Shown: piece by piece, positions 40,171 through 49,754 of the stretch
How positions within the stretch are numbered: position 1 is the stretch's first letter
Layout: every line of letters begins with the position of its first letter
Assembly (NCBI GenBank): GCA_963704815.1
Contig: CAVPHU010000006.1
Coordinates: forward strand, 16,003 to 80,002
Direction: 5' to 3'
DNA: 64,000 nt
Source of the DNA: DATKWD01 sp963704815
GTDB lineage: Bacteria > Actinomycetota > Acidimicrobiia > Acidimicrobiales > Salinilacustritrichaceae
Translations under genes and position numbers: made by a program
Notes under the pieces: generated by a model
What the model was told of the DNA's origin: nothing
Seen by the model: only the letters and a program-made list of their open reading frames with translations
Database searches by the model: none

Positions 40171-42665
40171 ACGCCGAGCGGCTCGCGGGCGTCCTGGATC
40201 GCTCGGTCCGAGTCCGCGGCGTCGAGGTCGATCACGATGTCGGCCTCGTCGCGGAGATCCACCGCATCGGCAGCGTCGCCGAGCATCCGACGAAGCACGA
40301 CCAGGGCCACCAGGTAGATCACCATGGCCACGACGAACACCACACGGAAACCGAAGACCATCGCCAGCAGGGTGGTCAGGACCGAACCGGTGACCGAGGC
40401 GAACCCGTTGACCGCCCAGCCCCACGCCACGTAGGTCTCGCCGTGCGGCGAGATGGCCGACACGGCTCGGAGGCCCTGCGGCATGAAGGTCCCCAGGCAC
40501 AGCCCGAGCGGTGCGAGCAACACGAACGTCGCGATCACGCGCACCATGAGCGCGGTGTCGAGCAACCCGTCGATGACGACCGGCAGCACGAACAGGTAGA
40601 GCCCGGTGAGCCCGACGACGGCGCCGGCCAGCCCACGGACCACCATCCGCGGATCGACCGGGAGCCGCTCGCTCAGCAATGCACCGATGCCGGTGAAGAT
40701 GAGCAGCGATGCCAACGTGACGGTGAGCGAGTAGGTCGGGTACCCGAGGAACAGCACCAGCCGCTGGATGAGGGCGATCTCGAACAGGATGAACCCGAGT
40801 CCGAGCGCCCCGAAGTAGATCCCCGACCGTCCTTTGTGGGGCAGCGCCTTCCACGTGTCCCGAACCGTCAGGAAGGGTGCGAGCAGGAACAGCGCGGCGA
40901 ACAGCACCGAGACGACCAGCAGGAGGATGATCACCCGCTCACCGGCGGAGTCCTCGAGGTCGACCGACCGGAGCGGCTGCCCGAAGTCGGTCACGACGTC
41001 ACCGAGCCGGGCGAAGCTCCAGAAGAAGGGACCGTCGTCGGTGATGGCCGCCAGGTCGTACTCGTGGGTGGCGAGGAAGTCGTCGAGCTCGTCGTCGCCG
41101 AGCGTGATGACGTCGGTGGCCACGCCGGGCCGCCCCTGCTCGCCGGGGACGTACTCGACCCTGGCCTCGGGAACCACTCCGGCCCGCTCGCCGAGGCGCG
41201 CCAGCTCGTCGGGGGTGAACGGGGTCTTCTTCACCAGGATGGTCGACACCCGCGATGCTCCGAGATCGTTGGGCACGGTGAGCAGGGCGATGTGGGACCG
41301 GGCGTCGTCGACACCCGAGGACTCGAGGGCCGCCCGGGCGGTGCTGAGGTACCGCGCCGTGCGGTTGGGTTTCAGATCGAAGTCGACTTCCCCGAACTGG
41401 GCAGCCAGGATGCCGTCGTCGTTGAGATGGTCGAGGGCGTCGATCATCATCTCCTGGGTGTAGAGGTACGACTCCGACAGGACGAACGCGCCGGCCGTGG
41501 CTGCGTTCTGGGCCGAGTAGCTGTCGGGTGCCGGAAACCACACGACGTCGTAGGTGTCGTTGCTTCGAGCGACGAAGGTCCGGCCGTCGCCCTGGATGTA
41601 GTCGACGTTGGGCAACGCGGCGATGTTGCCGGCGTAGTCGGCGAAGGTCTCGGTCACCATCCGATGGGTGACCGGATTCAGCTCGACGGCGTCGATCTGG
41701 GCTGCGTCGAAGCGCAGCGCAGCGAGGACTTCGTTGCCGCCGGCGGCGCCGATGATCAGCACATCGGCCTGCTCGCCGACCACCGAGAACGGAAACGCCC
41801 GGAGGTCCTGGTCGAACCGGGCGAGTGATGCCGGGTCGCCGTCGTAGCGGTAGATCGCCGAGCCGAGCAGCCCATCGTGGTAGAGCAGCAACCGATCGGG
41901 CAGCTCCTGGGCGTCGACCCGGAAGATCGGGTTCCATGCCGAGAACACGGTGTCGCCGTCGAGTTGCTTGATGTCGTCGACCTCGACATCGGGCACGAGG
42001 GACGGCGACAGGAAGATGGCGATCAGCGGCACGGCGACGAGCGAGCCGACCACCGCCGTGCTCGGCACCTTCTCGACGAGCGAGTTGCGGACGCACAGCA
42101 GCGCCAGCAGGGCGCCCGCCAGCGCGATCGTGGCCGGGGGGCCGCGGTGTTCGAGGAGCCAGACGACACCCAGACACGCCACGCCGGCGCCGAGCAGGTC
42201 GAAGAAGTAGAGCCGACTCACCCGAGCTGCGCCCCGACCGAGGATGACCGAGATCAGCACGCCGGCGATGATGAACGGGACCGACAGGGCGAAGCTGATC
42301 CACAGGAGCTTGGCCAGGTTGACCGCGGAATCGCGCGAGTAGCTCCAGAGGGTGACCGTCGCGATGTTCGTGCGGGCGACGACGACATAGCTGGCGATGG
42401 TGGCGAAGGCGCCGATCGCCGACCCCCATCGGATGATGGTCTCGGTCGGCTGGGCTCGGAGGCGCCTCGAGGTGGCCACGATCACGCCGCCGCAGCCGAT
42501 GCCCAGCAGGGCCAGTCCGATGGCGAGGTAGGTGTAGTAGTAGAAGAGCTTGAACGAGATCACCCGGGTGAAGCTGATCTCGACCAGGAGCGCCGCCAGG
42601 CTGACCAGGAAGATGTCGAGCGTTCGCCGCTCGGCGGTGTCGGGCTTCGGTCCTCGCTCGTGCAT
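40167..42665 (-). CDS. Spermidine-synthase-like membrane protein
   Basis: An 832-residue protein with about seven membrane helices at the N-terminus, a spermidine-synthase-like Rossmann domain in the middle, and about seven helices at the C-terminus. The nucleotide-binding motif is VLIIGAAGGNEVLAALRF and the acidic motif VELNPVTHRMVTETFADY. The usual aspartates for aminopropyl transfer are partly present (DVVWFPAPDS). Membrane-bound fused polyamine synthases of this layout are widespread and mostly uncharacterised, so the reaction cannot be assigned. It is the first of two genes, coupled to a lipoprotein. The tail is acidic (DAADAVDLRDEADIVIDLDAADS). Confidence 0.85.
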   Translation of the reverse strand: MHERGPKPDTAERRTLDIFLVSLAALLVEISFTRVISFKLFYYYTYLAIGLALLGIGCGGVIVATSRRLRAQPTETIIRWGSAIGAFATIASYVVVARTNIATVTLWSYSRDSAVNLAKLLWISFALSVPFIIAGVLISVILGRGAARVSRLYFFDLLGAGVACLGVVWLLEHRGPPATIALAGALLALLCVRNSLVEKVPSTAVVGSLVAVPLIAIFLSPSLVPDVEVDDIKQLDGDTVFSAWNPIFRVDAQELPDRLLLYHDGLLGSAIYRYDGDPASLARFDQDLRAFPFSVVGEQADVLIIGAAGGNEVLAALRFDAAQIDAVELNPVTHRMVTETFADYAGNIAALPNVDYIQGDGRTFVARSNDTYDVVWFPAPDSYSAQNAATAGAFVLSESYLYTQEMMIDALDHLNDDGILAAQFGEVDFDLKPNRTARYLSTARAALESSGVDDARSHIALLTVPNDLGASRVSTILVKKTPFTPDELARLGERAGVVPEARVEYVPGEQGRPGVATDVITLGDDELDDFLATHEYDLAAITDDGPFFWSFARLGDVVTDFGQPLRSVDLEDSAGERVIILLLVVSVLFAALFLLAPFLTVRDTWKALPHKGRSGIYFGALGLGFILFEIALIQRLVLFLGYPTYSLTVTLASLLIFTGIGALLSERLPVDPRMVVRGLAGAVVGLTGLYLFVLPVVIDGLLDTALMVRVIATFVLLAPLGLCLGTFMPQGLRAVSAISPHGETYVAWGWAVNGFASVTGSVLTTLLAMVFGFRVVFVVAMVIYLVALVVLRRMLGDAADAVDLRDEADIVIDLDAADSDRAIQDAREPLGV

Positions 42666-42731
42666 CGGGCGGGAATCGTACGGTTGCCGATCTGTGCAAC
42701 GCGCGATGCCTGCGACACGCGTTTGTCCTGG

Positions 42732-44180
42732 TCAGGGAGTGTTCGCGCGCCGGTCGGCGGCGAGTGCGGAGCGGCGGACCTTGCCGGCGTCGTCACGCAC
42801 CGGTTCGTCCACGAACTCGAAGGTGCGGGGCGTCTTGTAACGAACGAGTTGGTCGGCGAGGTGCGCGCGGAGCTCGTCCTCGGTGACGCCGTCGTCGCTG
42901 TGCACGATGGCGTGGATCCGCTGACCGAGGTCCTCGTCGTCGACACCGATGACGGCGCACGACACGACGCCGGGGTGACGATCGATCGCCGCCTCGACCT
43001 CGGCCGGGTAGATGTTCGCTCCCCCGCTCAGGATCATGTCCTTCTTGCGGTCGCCGAGGTAGAGGTAGCCGTCGGCGTCCATCCATCCCATGTCGCCGAG
43101 GGACTCCCAGCCACCATCGATCCGCGTCGTGTCGGCCCCGACGTAGCGGTAGGTGGGCCGGTCGGGGTCGGGGGGCCGCATGAACACCTCACCGGGCTCA
43201 CCGGGATCGGCATCGGTCCCGTCGGCGCGGACGATCTTCATCTCGCCGGCCATCGGGCGCCCGACCGAACCCTTGTGCTCGAGCCAGTCGGAACCGGTGA
43301 TGATCGTGGCCGCCTGCGCTTCGGTGCCGGCGTACAGCTCGAAGATCTTCTCGGGCCCGAGCCACGTGATCCACTCCTCCTTCAGCCAGGCCGGACAGGG
43401 TGCCGCGAGGTGCCAGACCATCCGGAGGCTCGACACGTCGTACGACGCCCGAACGGCATCGGGCAGCCGCCAGATCCGCTGCATCATGGTCGGGACCACG
43501 TAGATCGACGAGGCCGAGTGCGTCTCGATGGCATCGAGCGTGGCGCCGGCATCGAACCTCGGCAACAACACGAGGTGACCGGCATGAAGGAGCTGCTGGG
43601 CCGCCCAGACGAAGGGTCCGTTGTGATAGAGCGGCCCGGGCATGACCATGGTTCCGCCAGGGAGGCAGAAGCCCGGCACGGCGTCGTTCTCCATGGTCGA
43701 GCCGGTACCGGACAGGATGAGCTTGGGCCGGCCGGTCGAGCCGCCCGACGTCGGCGCCTTCCACGCCGGCGAGACGGCATCGGCGGGAAGGGCGACCGAC
43801 CCGTCGTCGACGACGTCCTCGAGCCGCGGCCGGCCGAGGTCGATCTCGGGGTGGACGCCGGTCGTCACCGCCGGATCGGCCAGGGCGACGATCTCGCGGA
43901 CCTCGCGCTCGGGGAGCTTGGACGAGACCGGCTGCGGCGTCGAGCCCATCAACCAGCAGCCGATGGTCGCAGTGACGAACGCGACCGAGTTGGGCTCGGC
44001 GATGGTGACCAGGTCGCCCTCGCCCGCTCCTGCGGCCAGCAGACGGCGAGCCACGGCCTCGGACTCGGCGACCAACTCGCCCCACGTGAGTGAGCGGTCA
44101 CCGAGCACGGTGAGCGCGGGTGCGTCGGGCGTCTGCTCGGCCTGAGTGCGGACCCGTCGGGCATACGAGATCGTCGGCAT
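42732..44180 (-). CDS. AMP-dependent acyl-CoA synthetase/ligase
   Basis: A 482-residue ANL enzyme, distinct from the one at 38170. The ATP motif is degenerate, KAPTSGGSTGRPKLILSGTG, rather than the canonical SSGTTGxPK. The adenylate motif is IFELYAGTEAQAATIITG, and the hinge is LGDRKKDMILSGGANIYPAEVEAA. The terminal lysine region is RDDAGKVRRSALAA. This layout matches FadD13/bile-acid-ligase-like enzymes of actinobacteria. An ATG at 44180 is used; an upstream in-frame ATG at 44198 gives six more residues. It diverges from an F420-type oxidoreductase. Confidence 0.88.
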   Translation of the reverse strand: MPTISYARRVRTQAEQTPDAPALTVLGDRSLTWGELVAESEAVARRLLAAGAGEGDLVTIAEPNSVAFVTATIGCWLMGSTPQPVSSKLPEREVREIVALADPAVTTGVHPEIDLGRPRLEDVVDDGSVALPADAVSPAWKAPTSGGSTGRPKLILSGTGSTMENDAVPGFCLPGGTMVMPGPLYHNGPFVWAAQQLLHAGHLVLLPRFDAGATLDAIETHSASSIYVVPTMMQRIWRLPDAVRASYDVSSLRMVWHLAAPCPAWLKEEWITWLGPEKIFELYAGTEAQAATIITGSDWLEHKGSVGRPMAGEMKIVRADGTDADPGEPGEVFMRPPDPDRPTYRYVGADTTRIDGGWESLGDMGWMDADGYLYLGDRKKDMILSGGANIYPAEVEAAIDRHPGVVSCAVIGVDDEDLGQRIHAIVHSDDGVTEDELRAHLADQLVRYKTPRTFEFVDEPVRDDAGKVRRSALAADRRANTP

Positions 44181-44239
44181 CCTGTGAGATTCGCACACAC
44201 ACGTCCGTGCTCGCCGAGGGCGCGTGCTACGAAGGTCCG

Positions 44240-45133
44240 ATGCATTCCATCGCAGCCAAGATCGGTCCGACCGGGGTCTGGAACTTCACCGAGGGCATGA
44301 CGGCCCAGGACGCCGTCGGCTACGCCCAGCGACTCGAGTCGCTCGGGTACGGCGCGCTCTGGATCCCTGAGACGCTGGGGCGCGATCCGTTCGCCCATGC
44401 GGCGCTGTTGCTGCAGGAGACCGAGCAGCTGGTGATCGCCACCGGCATCGCCAACATCTTCCACCGCCACCCGGGTGCGATGAAGCAGGCCCAGATGACC
44501 CTGGCCGAGGCGTCAGGCGACCGGTTCCTGCTCGGTATGGGTGTGTCGCACGCACCGATCGTCGCCGGGGTTCGCAAGCTCGACTACTCCAAGCCGCTGA
44601 CCTCGATGCGCGAGTACCTCGAGGGGATGGCCGAGTCGATGTACATGGCCGTGCCGCCGGCCGACGACCCGGCCACCGTCATCGCCGCGCTCGGGCCGAA
44701 GATGCTCGAACTCGCCGGAGCGGCCGCCGACGGTGCCCACCCCTACTGGACGACACCCGAGCACACCGCCATCGCAGCCGCCGCGCTGGGCGGCGACAAG
44801 ATGCTCAACGTCGAACAGAAGATCTGCCTGACCACCGACGCCGACGAGGCCCGCGCCGCCATTCGCGGTGCGTTGGGGATGTACATCACGCTCCCGAACT
44901 ACTTCAAGAACTGGTTCCGTCTCGGCTTCGACGAGTCCGACCTCGAAGGAGGCGGGTCCGATCGCCTCTGCGACGCCCTCGTGCCCTGGGGCACCGCCGA
45001 GAAGATCGGCGACCATCTCCAGGCCCACCGTGATGCCGGGGCCACCCACATCTGCATCCAGCCGCTGAAGCCCGGCGGCGGGTACGGCGAGGTCGATTGG
45101 GACGCCCTCGAGACCTTCGCACCCGGCGCCTGA
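44240..45133 (+). CDS. Luciferase-like F420-dependent oxidoreductase
   Basis: A 297-residue TIM-barrel oxidoreductase of the LLM class, subgroup with F420-specific relatives in actinobacteria. Typical are AQRLESLGYGALWIPETLGRDPF, VIATGIANIFHRHPGAMKQAQMTL, and DRFLLGMGVSHAP. Later features are PLTSMREYLEGMAESM and VIAALGPKMLELAGAAADGAHPYWTTPEHT. The gene family predicts hydride transfer to or from F420, or FMN. The FrhB-like protein at 700 independently suggests F420 in this organism. The substrate is unknown. It diverges from the acyl-CoA ligase gene with about 60 bp between. Confidence 0.88.
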   Translation: MHSIAAKIGPTGVWNFTEGMTAQDAVGYAQRLESLGYGALWIPETLGRDPFAHAALLLQETEQLVIATGIANIFHRHPGAMKQAQMTLAEASGDRFLLGMGVSHAPIVAGVRKLDYSKPLTSMREYLEGMAESMYMAVPPADDPATVIAALGPKMLELAGAAADGAHPYWTTPEHTAIAAAALGGDKMLNVEQKICLTTDADEARAAIRGALGMYITLPNYFKNWFRLGFDESDLEGGGSDRLCDALVPWGTAEKIGDHLQAHRDAGATHICIQPLKPGGGYGEVDWDALETFAPGA

Positions 45134-45137
45134 AGCA

Positions 45138-46685
45138 TCAACCGACTCGATAGATCAGCAACGTGTCGTCTTCGCGCTGCAGCACAGCTTTCCATCCCGG
45201 CTGGAGCTGGCGGAGGTGGGCGGGAATCTCTGACCACGACCCGATGCGTCCGAGGTACCCGAACGGGTAGAAGACGATGACCTGGTCCGGCTCGAACGAC
45301 GCCGGCGAGGCGAACGTCAGCGGGCCCTCCGCAGAGTTGAACGACCGGACCTCGCCATCCCACAAGAGCTCACCGGTGGCCGAGCGGGCGACGAGCGGCA
45401 TCACGCGGGCCGTCTGGCTGTCGGTCCACAGTACGTCGACGTCGGCGCCGTCGTCCTGGAGCCAGGCTCGCAGCTCGTCCAGCTGGGTGGCGCCGTTGTG
45501 CTCGTAGATGTCGGCCGCCGCGACGCCTCGATCGGCTCGGAAGGCGAGCACCATCGCGGTCACGATGACGGTCGCCGCGGCCACACGCAACGCAGAGGAG
45601 CGGGGCAGTCCGGTGGCGGCGAGGGCTCGGCGGAGCAGGACCGCGAGCACCCCCAGTCCGCCCACGACGACGGCGGGCAGCACCGGCGTCCAGTAGCGGA
45701 GGAGTTGCGCCCGGAACAGCTTGAGATCAGGCGACAGCACTCCGGCGGCAAGGGTCAGGGGAACGAGGTAGGCGCCGATCCAGCCGACGAGGAACCAACG
45801 GTTCCGCCGGAGCACGGCCCAGCTGAACAGCGACACGACGAACAGCAGACCGACGCCGAAGGTGCCCGAGCCCCCGAACAGCGCATCGGGGAAGCGCAAG
45901 AGGGCCTCGACGCGGGTGACGGGTTCGTCGATCCGGTCGACGAGGTCGTCGTGGCCGCCGGCGACGAACAGCCGAGCGAGCGGGTTGCCGTGGACGATGG
46001 TGTTGACCACCAACTCGAAGGCGAGGATCGACGCCGCCGGGATCGCGGCCCAGCGCAACCCATCGGCGCCGAAGCGTGACCGGAGCCACCACGCCGCGGG
46101 GAGCAGCAACAGGAGCGTGAACTCACGAACCAGGTAGGCCCATCCGAGCAGCAACCCCACGGCGATCATCGCGACGCGGACTCGGGTGCTCGTCGGACGG
46201 GTCGACAGCGACACGGCCGCAGCCGCGGCGATCAACGCGGCTGCCAGATGATCGGGCAGCAGGGCCGACGAGTAGCTCAGGAACCAGTTGCTCGACAGCA
46301 GGACGAACACCGCGGCGACGCCGACGCTGCGACCGAAGAGCTTCGAGCCGATGAGCATGGTCGAACCAACCAGGACGACGCCCGCGGCGATCGGAATCGC
46401 GTAGTAGGCCACTTCGCTCGTCCCGAACACCTCGAGCACCAGCCGCAAGGGCAGGATCAGCCCCAGGCGCAGCGACCAGTGGTCGGTCGCGACATCGGGG
46501 AACGCCTGCGCCGCCTCGAAGTAGGTCATCGAGTCCTCGGTCATCGGGGGCCGCAGGTGCAGCGCCTGGACCACGAGGTATGCGACGGCACTCGCCCCGA
46601 CCAGGACAGGGATCGACAGGCGGCGCAGCCCCGACTCGGCCGGTCGCTGCGGAGCCGATGCCCCACGCAGGCGATCGGCGAGCAT
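45138..46685 (-). CDS. GT39/ArnT-like polyprenyl-sugar glycosyltransferase
   Basis: A 515-residue membrane protein with about eleven helices (for example PVLVGASAVAYLVVQALHL, LAAALIAAAAAVSLS, LLLLLPAAWWLRSRF). The first extracytoplasmic loop contains MTEDSMTYFEAAQAFPD, similar to the catalytic acidic motif of GT39/GT83 enzymes that use polyprenyl-phosphate sugars. The last 120 residues are an extracytoplasmic alpha/beta domain (VDVLWTDSQTARVMPLVARS). The enzyme likely glycosylates a lipid or protein outside the membrane. The acceptor is unknown, and weak similarity prevents a narrower name. Confidence 0.75.
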   Translation of the reverse strand: MLADRLRGASAPQRPAESGLRRLSIPVLVGASAVAYLVVQALHLRPPMTEDSMTYFEAAQAFPDVATDHWSLRLGLILPLRLVLEVFGTSEVAYYAIPIAAGVVLVGSTMLIGSKLFGRSVGVAAVFVLLSSNWFLSYSSALLPDHLAAALIAAAAAVSLSTRPTSTRVRVAMIAVGLLLGWAYLVREFTLLLLLPAAWWLRSRFGADGLRWAAIPAASILAFELVVNTIVHGNPLARLFVAGGHDDLVDRIDEPVTRVEALLRFPDALFGGSGTFGVGLLFVVSLFSWAVLRRNRWFLVGWIGAYLVPLTLAAGVLSPDLKLFRAQLLRYWTPVLPAVVVGGLGVLAVLLRRALAATGLPRSSALRVAAATVIVTAMVLAFRADRGVAAADIYEHNGATQLDELRAWLQDDGADVDVLWTDSQTARVMPLVARSATGELLWDGEVRSFNSAEGPLTFASPASFEPDQVIVFYPFGYLGRIGSWSEIPAHLRQLQPGWKAVLQREDDTLLIYRVG

Positions 46686-46761
46686 GCACCGAACCGTACT
46701 GGCGGCCCCTCCGCCGGACCGCTGATCGGGCAACCGGCCTCTGGCGTGCCAGGCTTGGTCG

Positions 46762-47238
46762 ATGGGCGACCTCGAGTACGAGCCGATGACCCACGCCGAG
46801 AAGATCCAGTGGATGCTCGACGAGCGAGGGTGGGGGGCCGTTCCGGTGCGTCCGGCCGACAGTGCCGCGCCCGGCGGAGCCGGGTACACACACACCTTCG
46901 GGCTCGAGGGATCGTTCGCACGACCCGAGATCGTCGTGTGCGGGCTCCAGCCGGCCCAGGCTCGCGGCCTGCTCGATCTGGTGGTGGCCCAGTACCAGGC
47001 CGGCATCGAGCTCCCGGCCGACGGCCCGTTCGTCGGACTGCTCGACAACGATCTTCCTGCGGTGCTGCTGACCCTCGATCCGGCGGCCCAGGCCCATCTG
47101 GTGCCGACCATCGTCGCAGTGTCCGGCGAACAGCCCTGGAGGCTCCAGCAGTTCGTCTGGCCCGACCCCAGCGGCGCACTCCCCTGGGACGAAGGCTGCC
47201 CCGAGGCGATCCGGGTGGCTCAACCGATCCTGGCCTGA
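46762..47238 (+). CDS. DUF4262 family protein
   Basis: A 158-residue protein with the DUF4262 pattern: KIQWMLDERGWGAVPV at the start, the paired YTHTFGLEGSFARPEIVVCGL, and later FVGLLDNDLPAVLLTLDPA. Families with this domain are common in actinobacteria as stand-alone soluble proteins. Their function is unknown. There is no signal peptide. Divergent from the GT39-like gene by about 75 bp, and convergent with the thiolase gene. Confidence 0.82.
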   Translation: MGDLEYEPMTHAEKIQWMLDERGWGAVPVRPADSAAPGGAGYTHTFGLEGSFARPEIVVCGLQPAQARGLLDLVVAQYQAGIELPADGPFVGLLDNDLPAVLLTLDPAAQAHLVPTIVAVSGEQPWRLQQFVWPDPSGALPWDEGCPEAIRVAQPILA

Positions 47239-47269
47239 CCCATTTCCGAGATTGGGGGTGGGGCGAGCC

Positions 47270-48442
47270 TCAGTAGATCTCGATGAGGCCGGCGGCGCCC
47301 ATGCCGCCGCCCACACACATCGTGACGACACCGAGCTTGGCGCCTCGGCGCTTTCCTTCGAGCAGGATGTGTCCCGCACAGCGGGTCCCGGTCATGCCGA
47401 AGGGGTGCCCGATCGAGATCGAGCCACCGTTGACGTTGTACTTCTCGGGGTCGATGCCGAGCGTGTCACGCGAGTAGAGGCACTGGCTGGCGAACGCCTC
47501 GTTGAGTTCCCACAGGTCGATGTCGTCGACGGTGAGACCGTGGCGGGCCAGCAGCTTCGGCACCGCGAACACCGGGCCGATGCCCATCTCGTCGGGAGCG
47601 CAGCCGGCCACGGCCCATCCCTTGAAGGCGCCGAGCGGCTCGACCCCCGCCTTCGACGCAGCCTCGTCGGACATGAGCACGACCGCAGCGCCACCGTCGG
47701 ACAGCTGGCTGGCGTTTCCCGCGGTCACGTAGTTGCCCTCACCCCGGACCGGAGCCAGGCCGGACAGCCCCTCCAGCGTGGTGGACGGGCGGTTGCATTC
47801 GTCGCGATCGACGGTGACGTCGACCATCGACTCCTCTTCGGTCTCTTTGTCGACGACCTTCTTCTGGGTGTCCATCGGGACGATCTCGTCGTCGAACAGC
47901 CCGGCTTCCTGGGCCGCTGCGGTGCGCTGCTGGGACTGGAGCGCGTACTCGTCCTGGTACTCGCGGGACACGTTGTAGCGATCGGCCACGATGTCGGCGG
48001 TCTCGATCATGGCCATGTAGATGGCGGGATACATCTCGTGCAGCCTGGGGTCCATGTTGGCACTGCCGCCGAAGCCGGGGTTGCGCATCGAGATGGACTC
48101 GACCCCGCCGGCCACGGCCGCATCGGCACCGTCCTGCTTGATGTAGTTGGCCGCCAGGGCGATCGAGTTGAGGCCCGACGAGCAGTGCCGCTGAATGGTC
48201 GAACCCGCCGTGGTCTCGGGCAGTCCGGCGAGCAGCCCAGCCAGCCGACCGAGGTTGCCCGCACCGTGGGCACCGTTGCCGAGGTAGACGTCCTCGATGA
48301 CCTCGGGATCGAGGCCCGATCGGTCGACCGCGTGCTTGATGGCATGCGCCGCCATCGTCATCGTCGGGGTGGCGTTGAAGCCGCCACGGCCCGACTTGGC
48401 CAGCCCGGTCCGGGCATAGGAAACGAACACGGCTTCAGGCAC
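47270..48442 (-). CDS. Acetyl-CoA C-acyltransferase (thiolase)
   Basis: A 390-residue thiolase that cleaves or forms 3-ketoacyl-CoA. The nucleophilic cysteine is in TIQRHCSSGLNSIALAAN, the second catalytic region NGGSISIGHPFGMTGTR gives the histidine, and CVGGGMGAAGLIEIY carries the C-terminal cysteine. The GTG at 48442 begins VPEAVFVSYARTGLAKSG, the family's usual start. It would act in beta-oxidation together with the dehydrogenase, ETF and hydratase genes seen elsewhere in the window. Ordinary and complete. Confidence 0.94.
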   Translation of the reverse strand: MPEAVFVSYARTGLAKSGRGGFNATPTMTMAAHAIKHAVDRSGLDPEVIEDVYLGNGAHGAGNLGRLAGLLAGLPETTAGSTIQRHCSSGLNSIALAANYIKQDGADAAVAGGVESISMRNPGFGGSANMDPRLHEMYPAIYMAMIETADIVADRYNVSREYQDEYALQSQQRTAAAQEAGLFDDEIVPMDTQKKVVDKETEEESMVDVTVDRDECNRPSTTLEGLSGLAPVRGEGNYVTAGNASQLSDGGAAVVLMSDEAASKAGVEPLGAFKGWAVAGCAPDEMGIGPVFAVPKLLARHGLTVDDIDLWELNEAFASQCLYSRDTLGIDPEKYNVNGGSISIGHPFGMTGTRCAGHILLEGKRRGAKLGVVTMCVGGGMGAAGLIEIY

Positions 48443-48482
48443 GAGGTACTCCAGAGGTTCGAGATCGAGGAACGGGGCGACG

Positions 48483-49664
48483 CTAGCCGGGACGGCCGGG
48501 GTCGGCGGGACGGTTGTCCGCCGCCTCCACCACGAATGCTCCGGCTTCGTGTGCGACGCCGTTGACGAGCACCTCGACGGGGTGGGTGCCGGGGTAGTGC
48601 TTCCGCGTGGAGTGCTGCGCAACGGAGATGGTCTTGCGGACCCGCCCCGAAGCTCGCGGTTCGAGCTCGAACGTCCGGCCCTTGAACACTTTCGGTCGGA
48701 TCGAGCCGTTCGAGCCGACGAACCCGACCCTGAGGTCGACGAGCGCCGCGCACACCTCGTCGCCGGTGTTGACGACATCGACCTCGATGCAGACCCGGCC
48801 GCCGACCGCCGCCACCCCCGGCTCGATCGACACACGATCGACGGCCACGGGCGCGCCCGCCCGGTAGCCGAGCACCTCGAGCGCTCGTGGATCGCCCCGC
48901 TTCACGAGGGTTCGCAGGGCGTGGCGCACGAGGTGTCGTCGATGCTCGTCGCCGTCGGACCACCACCGTTCGCACACGTCGACGACGAGATCCGGGTGAT
49001 CCTTGGCGATGTCGTTCAGGTTGTTGGCTACTGATCGGCGGACGTATCCGTCCGGGTCGTCGCGCAAGCGCTCGAGCAGAGCGATCACCGGGGCCGGGTC
49101 GGCGATGAACGCATCGAGGCGGCTCGCCCACGGCAATCGGGGCCGCGTGCCTTCGGACACGAGCCGGCGCACGTGCACGTTCGGGTCGGTCGACCACTCG
49201 GCCAGCTTGGCCAGGGTCTGCTGAGGATGGTGGACGAGGTAGGGGCGGATGCTGAACTCGGCCGTGAATCGCTTGGTCAGTTCGTAGTTGGCCCGCATCG
49301 CCTGCTCGAAGTGTTCGAGACCGTGCCCGGCGATGAAGTAGCCGTGCGGCATGTAGAAGAAGCCCGCCATCGGGTTGCCGTCATCGTCGGGATCGGGCTC
49401 GGCGTCGTCGGGATCGAGGTTGTCGAGGGCGGGGCCGAACGATGCGACGATCAGGTCGAGCGCACGACCCCGGTCGGTGGGCAGGTGCTCGGCGAGGGCG
49501 TCGGCGATCTGGCGAGCCCGAGGGGTGAGCTCGAGATCGTCGAACCCGTCGACGCAGCGGGCGACGAACGAGTCGAGATCGAACATCGGGTCGACGGCCT
49601 GCATCGACTCGCCGATACGAACCGCGATGTCGGGTCCGAAATGGTTCTTCAGCGCTTCGGCCAG
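48483..49664 (-). CDS. DNA alkylation repair/HEAT-repeat protein with a possible CTG start
   Basis: The protein carries AlkD-like HEAT repeats (YPLTKRF region, RPYLVHHPQQTLAKLAEWSTDPNVHVRRLVSEGTRPRLPWA, DDPDGYVRRSVANNLNDIAKDHPDLVVDVCERWW) and a C-terminal beta-sandwich domain (VSIEPGVAAVGGRVCIEVDV...). Such proteins remove or bind alkylated bases. The conserved start region PLAEALKNHFGPDIAVRIGESM lies upstream of the first ATG (49604). The only start in that frame with a Shine-Dalgarno is CTG at 49664, preceded by AGGAGG and the same ACCG spacer seen before ATG 15161. I annotate from there, giving about 393 residues. A frameshift to an upstream ATG is the alternative. Confidence 0.82.
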   Translation of the reverse strand: MAEALKNHFGPDIAVRIGESMQAVDPMFDLDSFVARCVDGFDDLELTPRARQIADALAEHLPTDRGRALDLIVASFGPALDNLDPDDAEPDPDDDGNPMAGFFYMPHGYFIAGHGLEHFEQAMRANYELTKRFTAEFSIRPYLVHHPQQTLAKLAEWSTDPNVHVRRLVSEGTRPRLPWASRLDAFIADPAPVIALLERLRDDPDGYVRRSVANNLNDIAKDHPDLVVDVCERWWSDGDEHRRHLVRHALRTLVKRGDPRALEVLGYRAGAPVAVDRVSIEPGVAAVGGRVCIEVDVVNTGDEVCAALVDLRVGFVGSNGSIRPKVFKGRTFELEPRASGRVRKTISVAQHSTRKHYPGTHPVEVLVNGVAHEAGAFVVEAADNRPADPGRPG

Positions 49665-49754
49665 CGGTCCTCCTCGAGCGTTCCTCGGCGAGCGCCGATC
49701 CTGTCATGGCCAGAGCTTGCGGCTCGCCTGGTCGTTGATTCGAGAGACTGGCTC

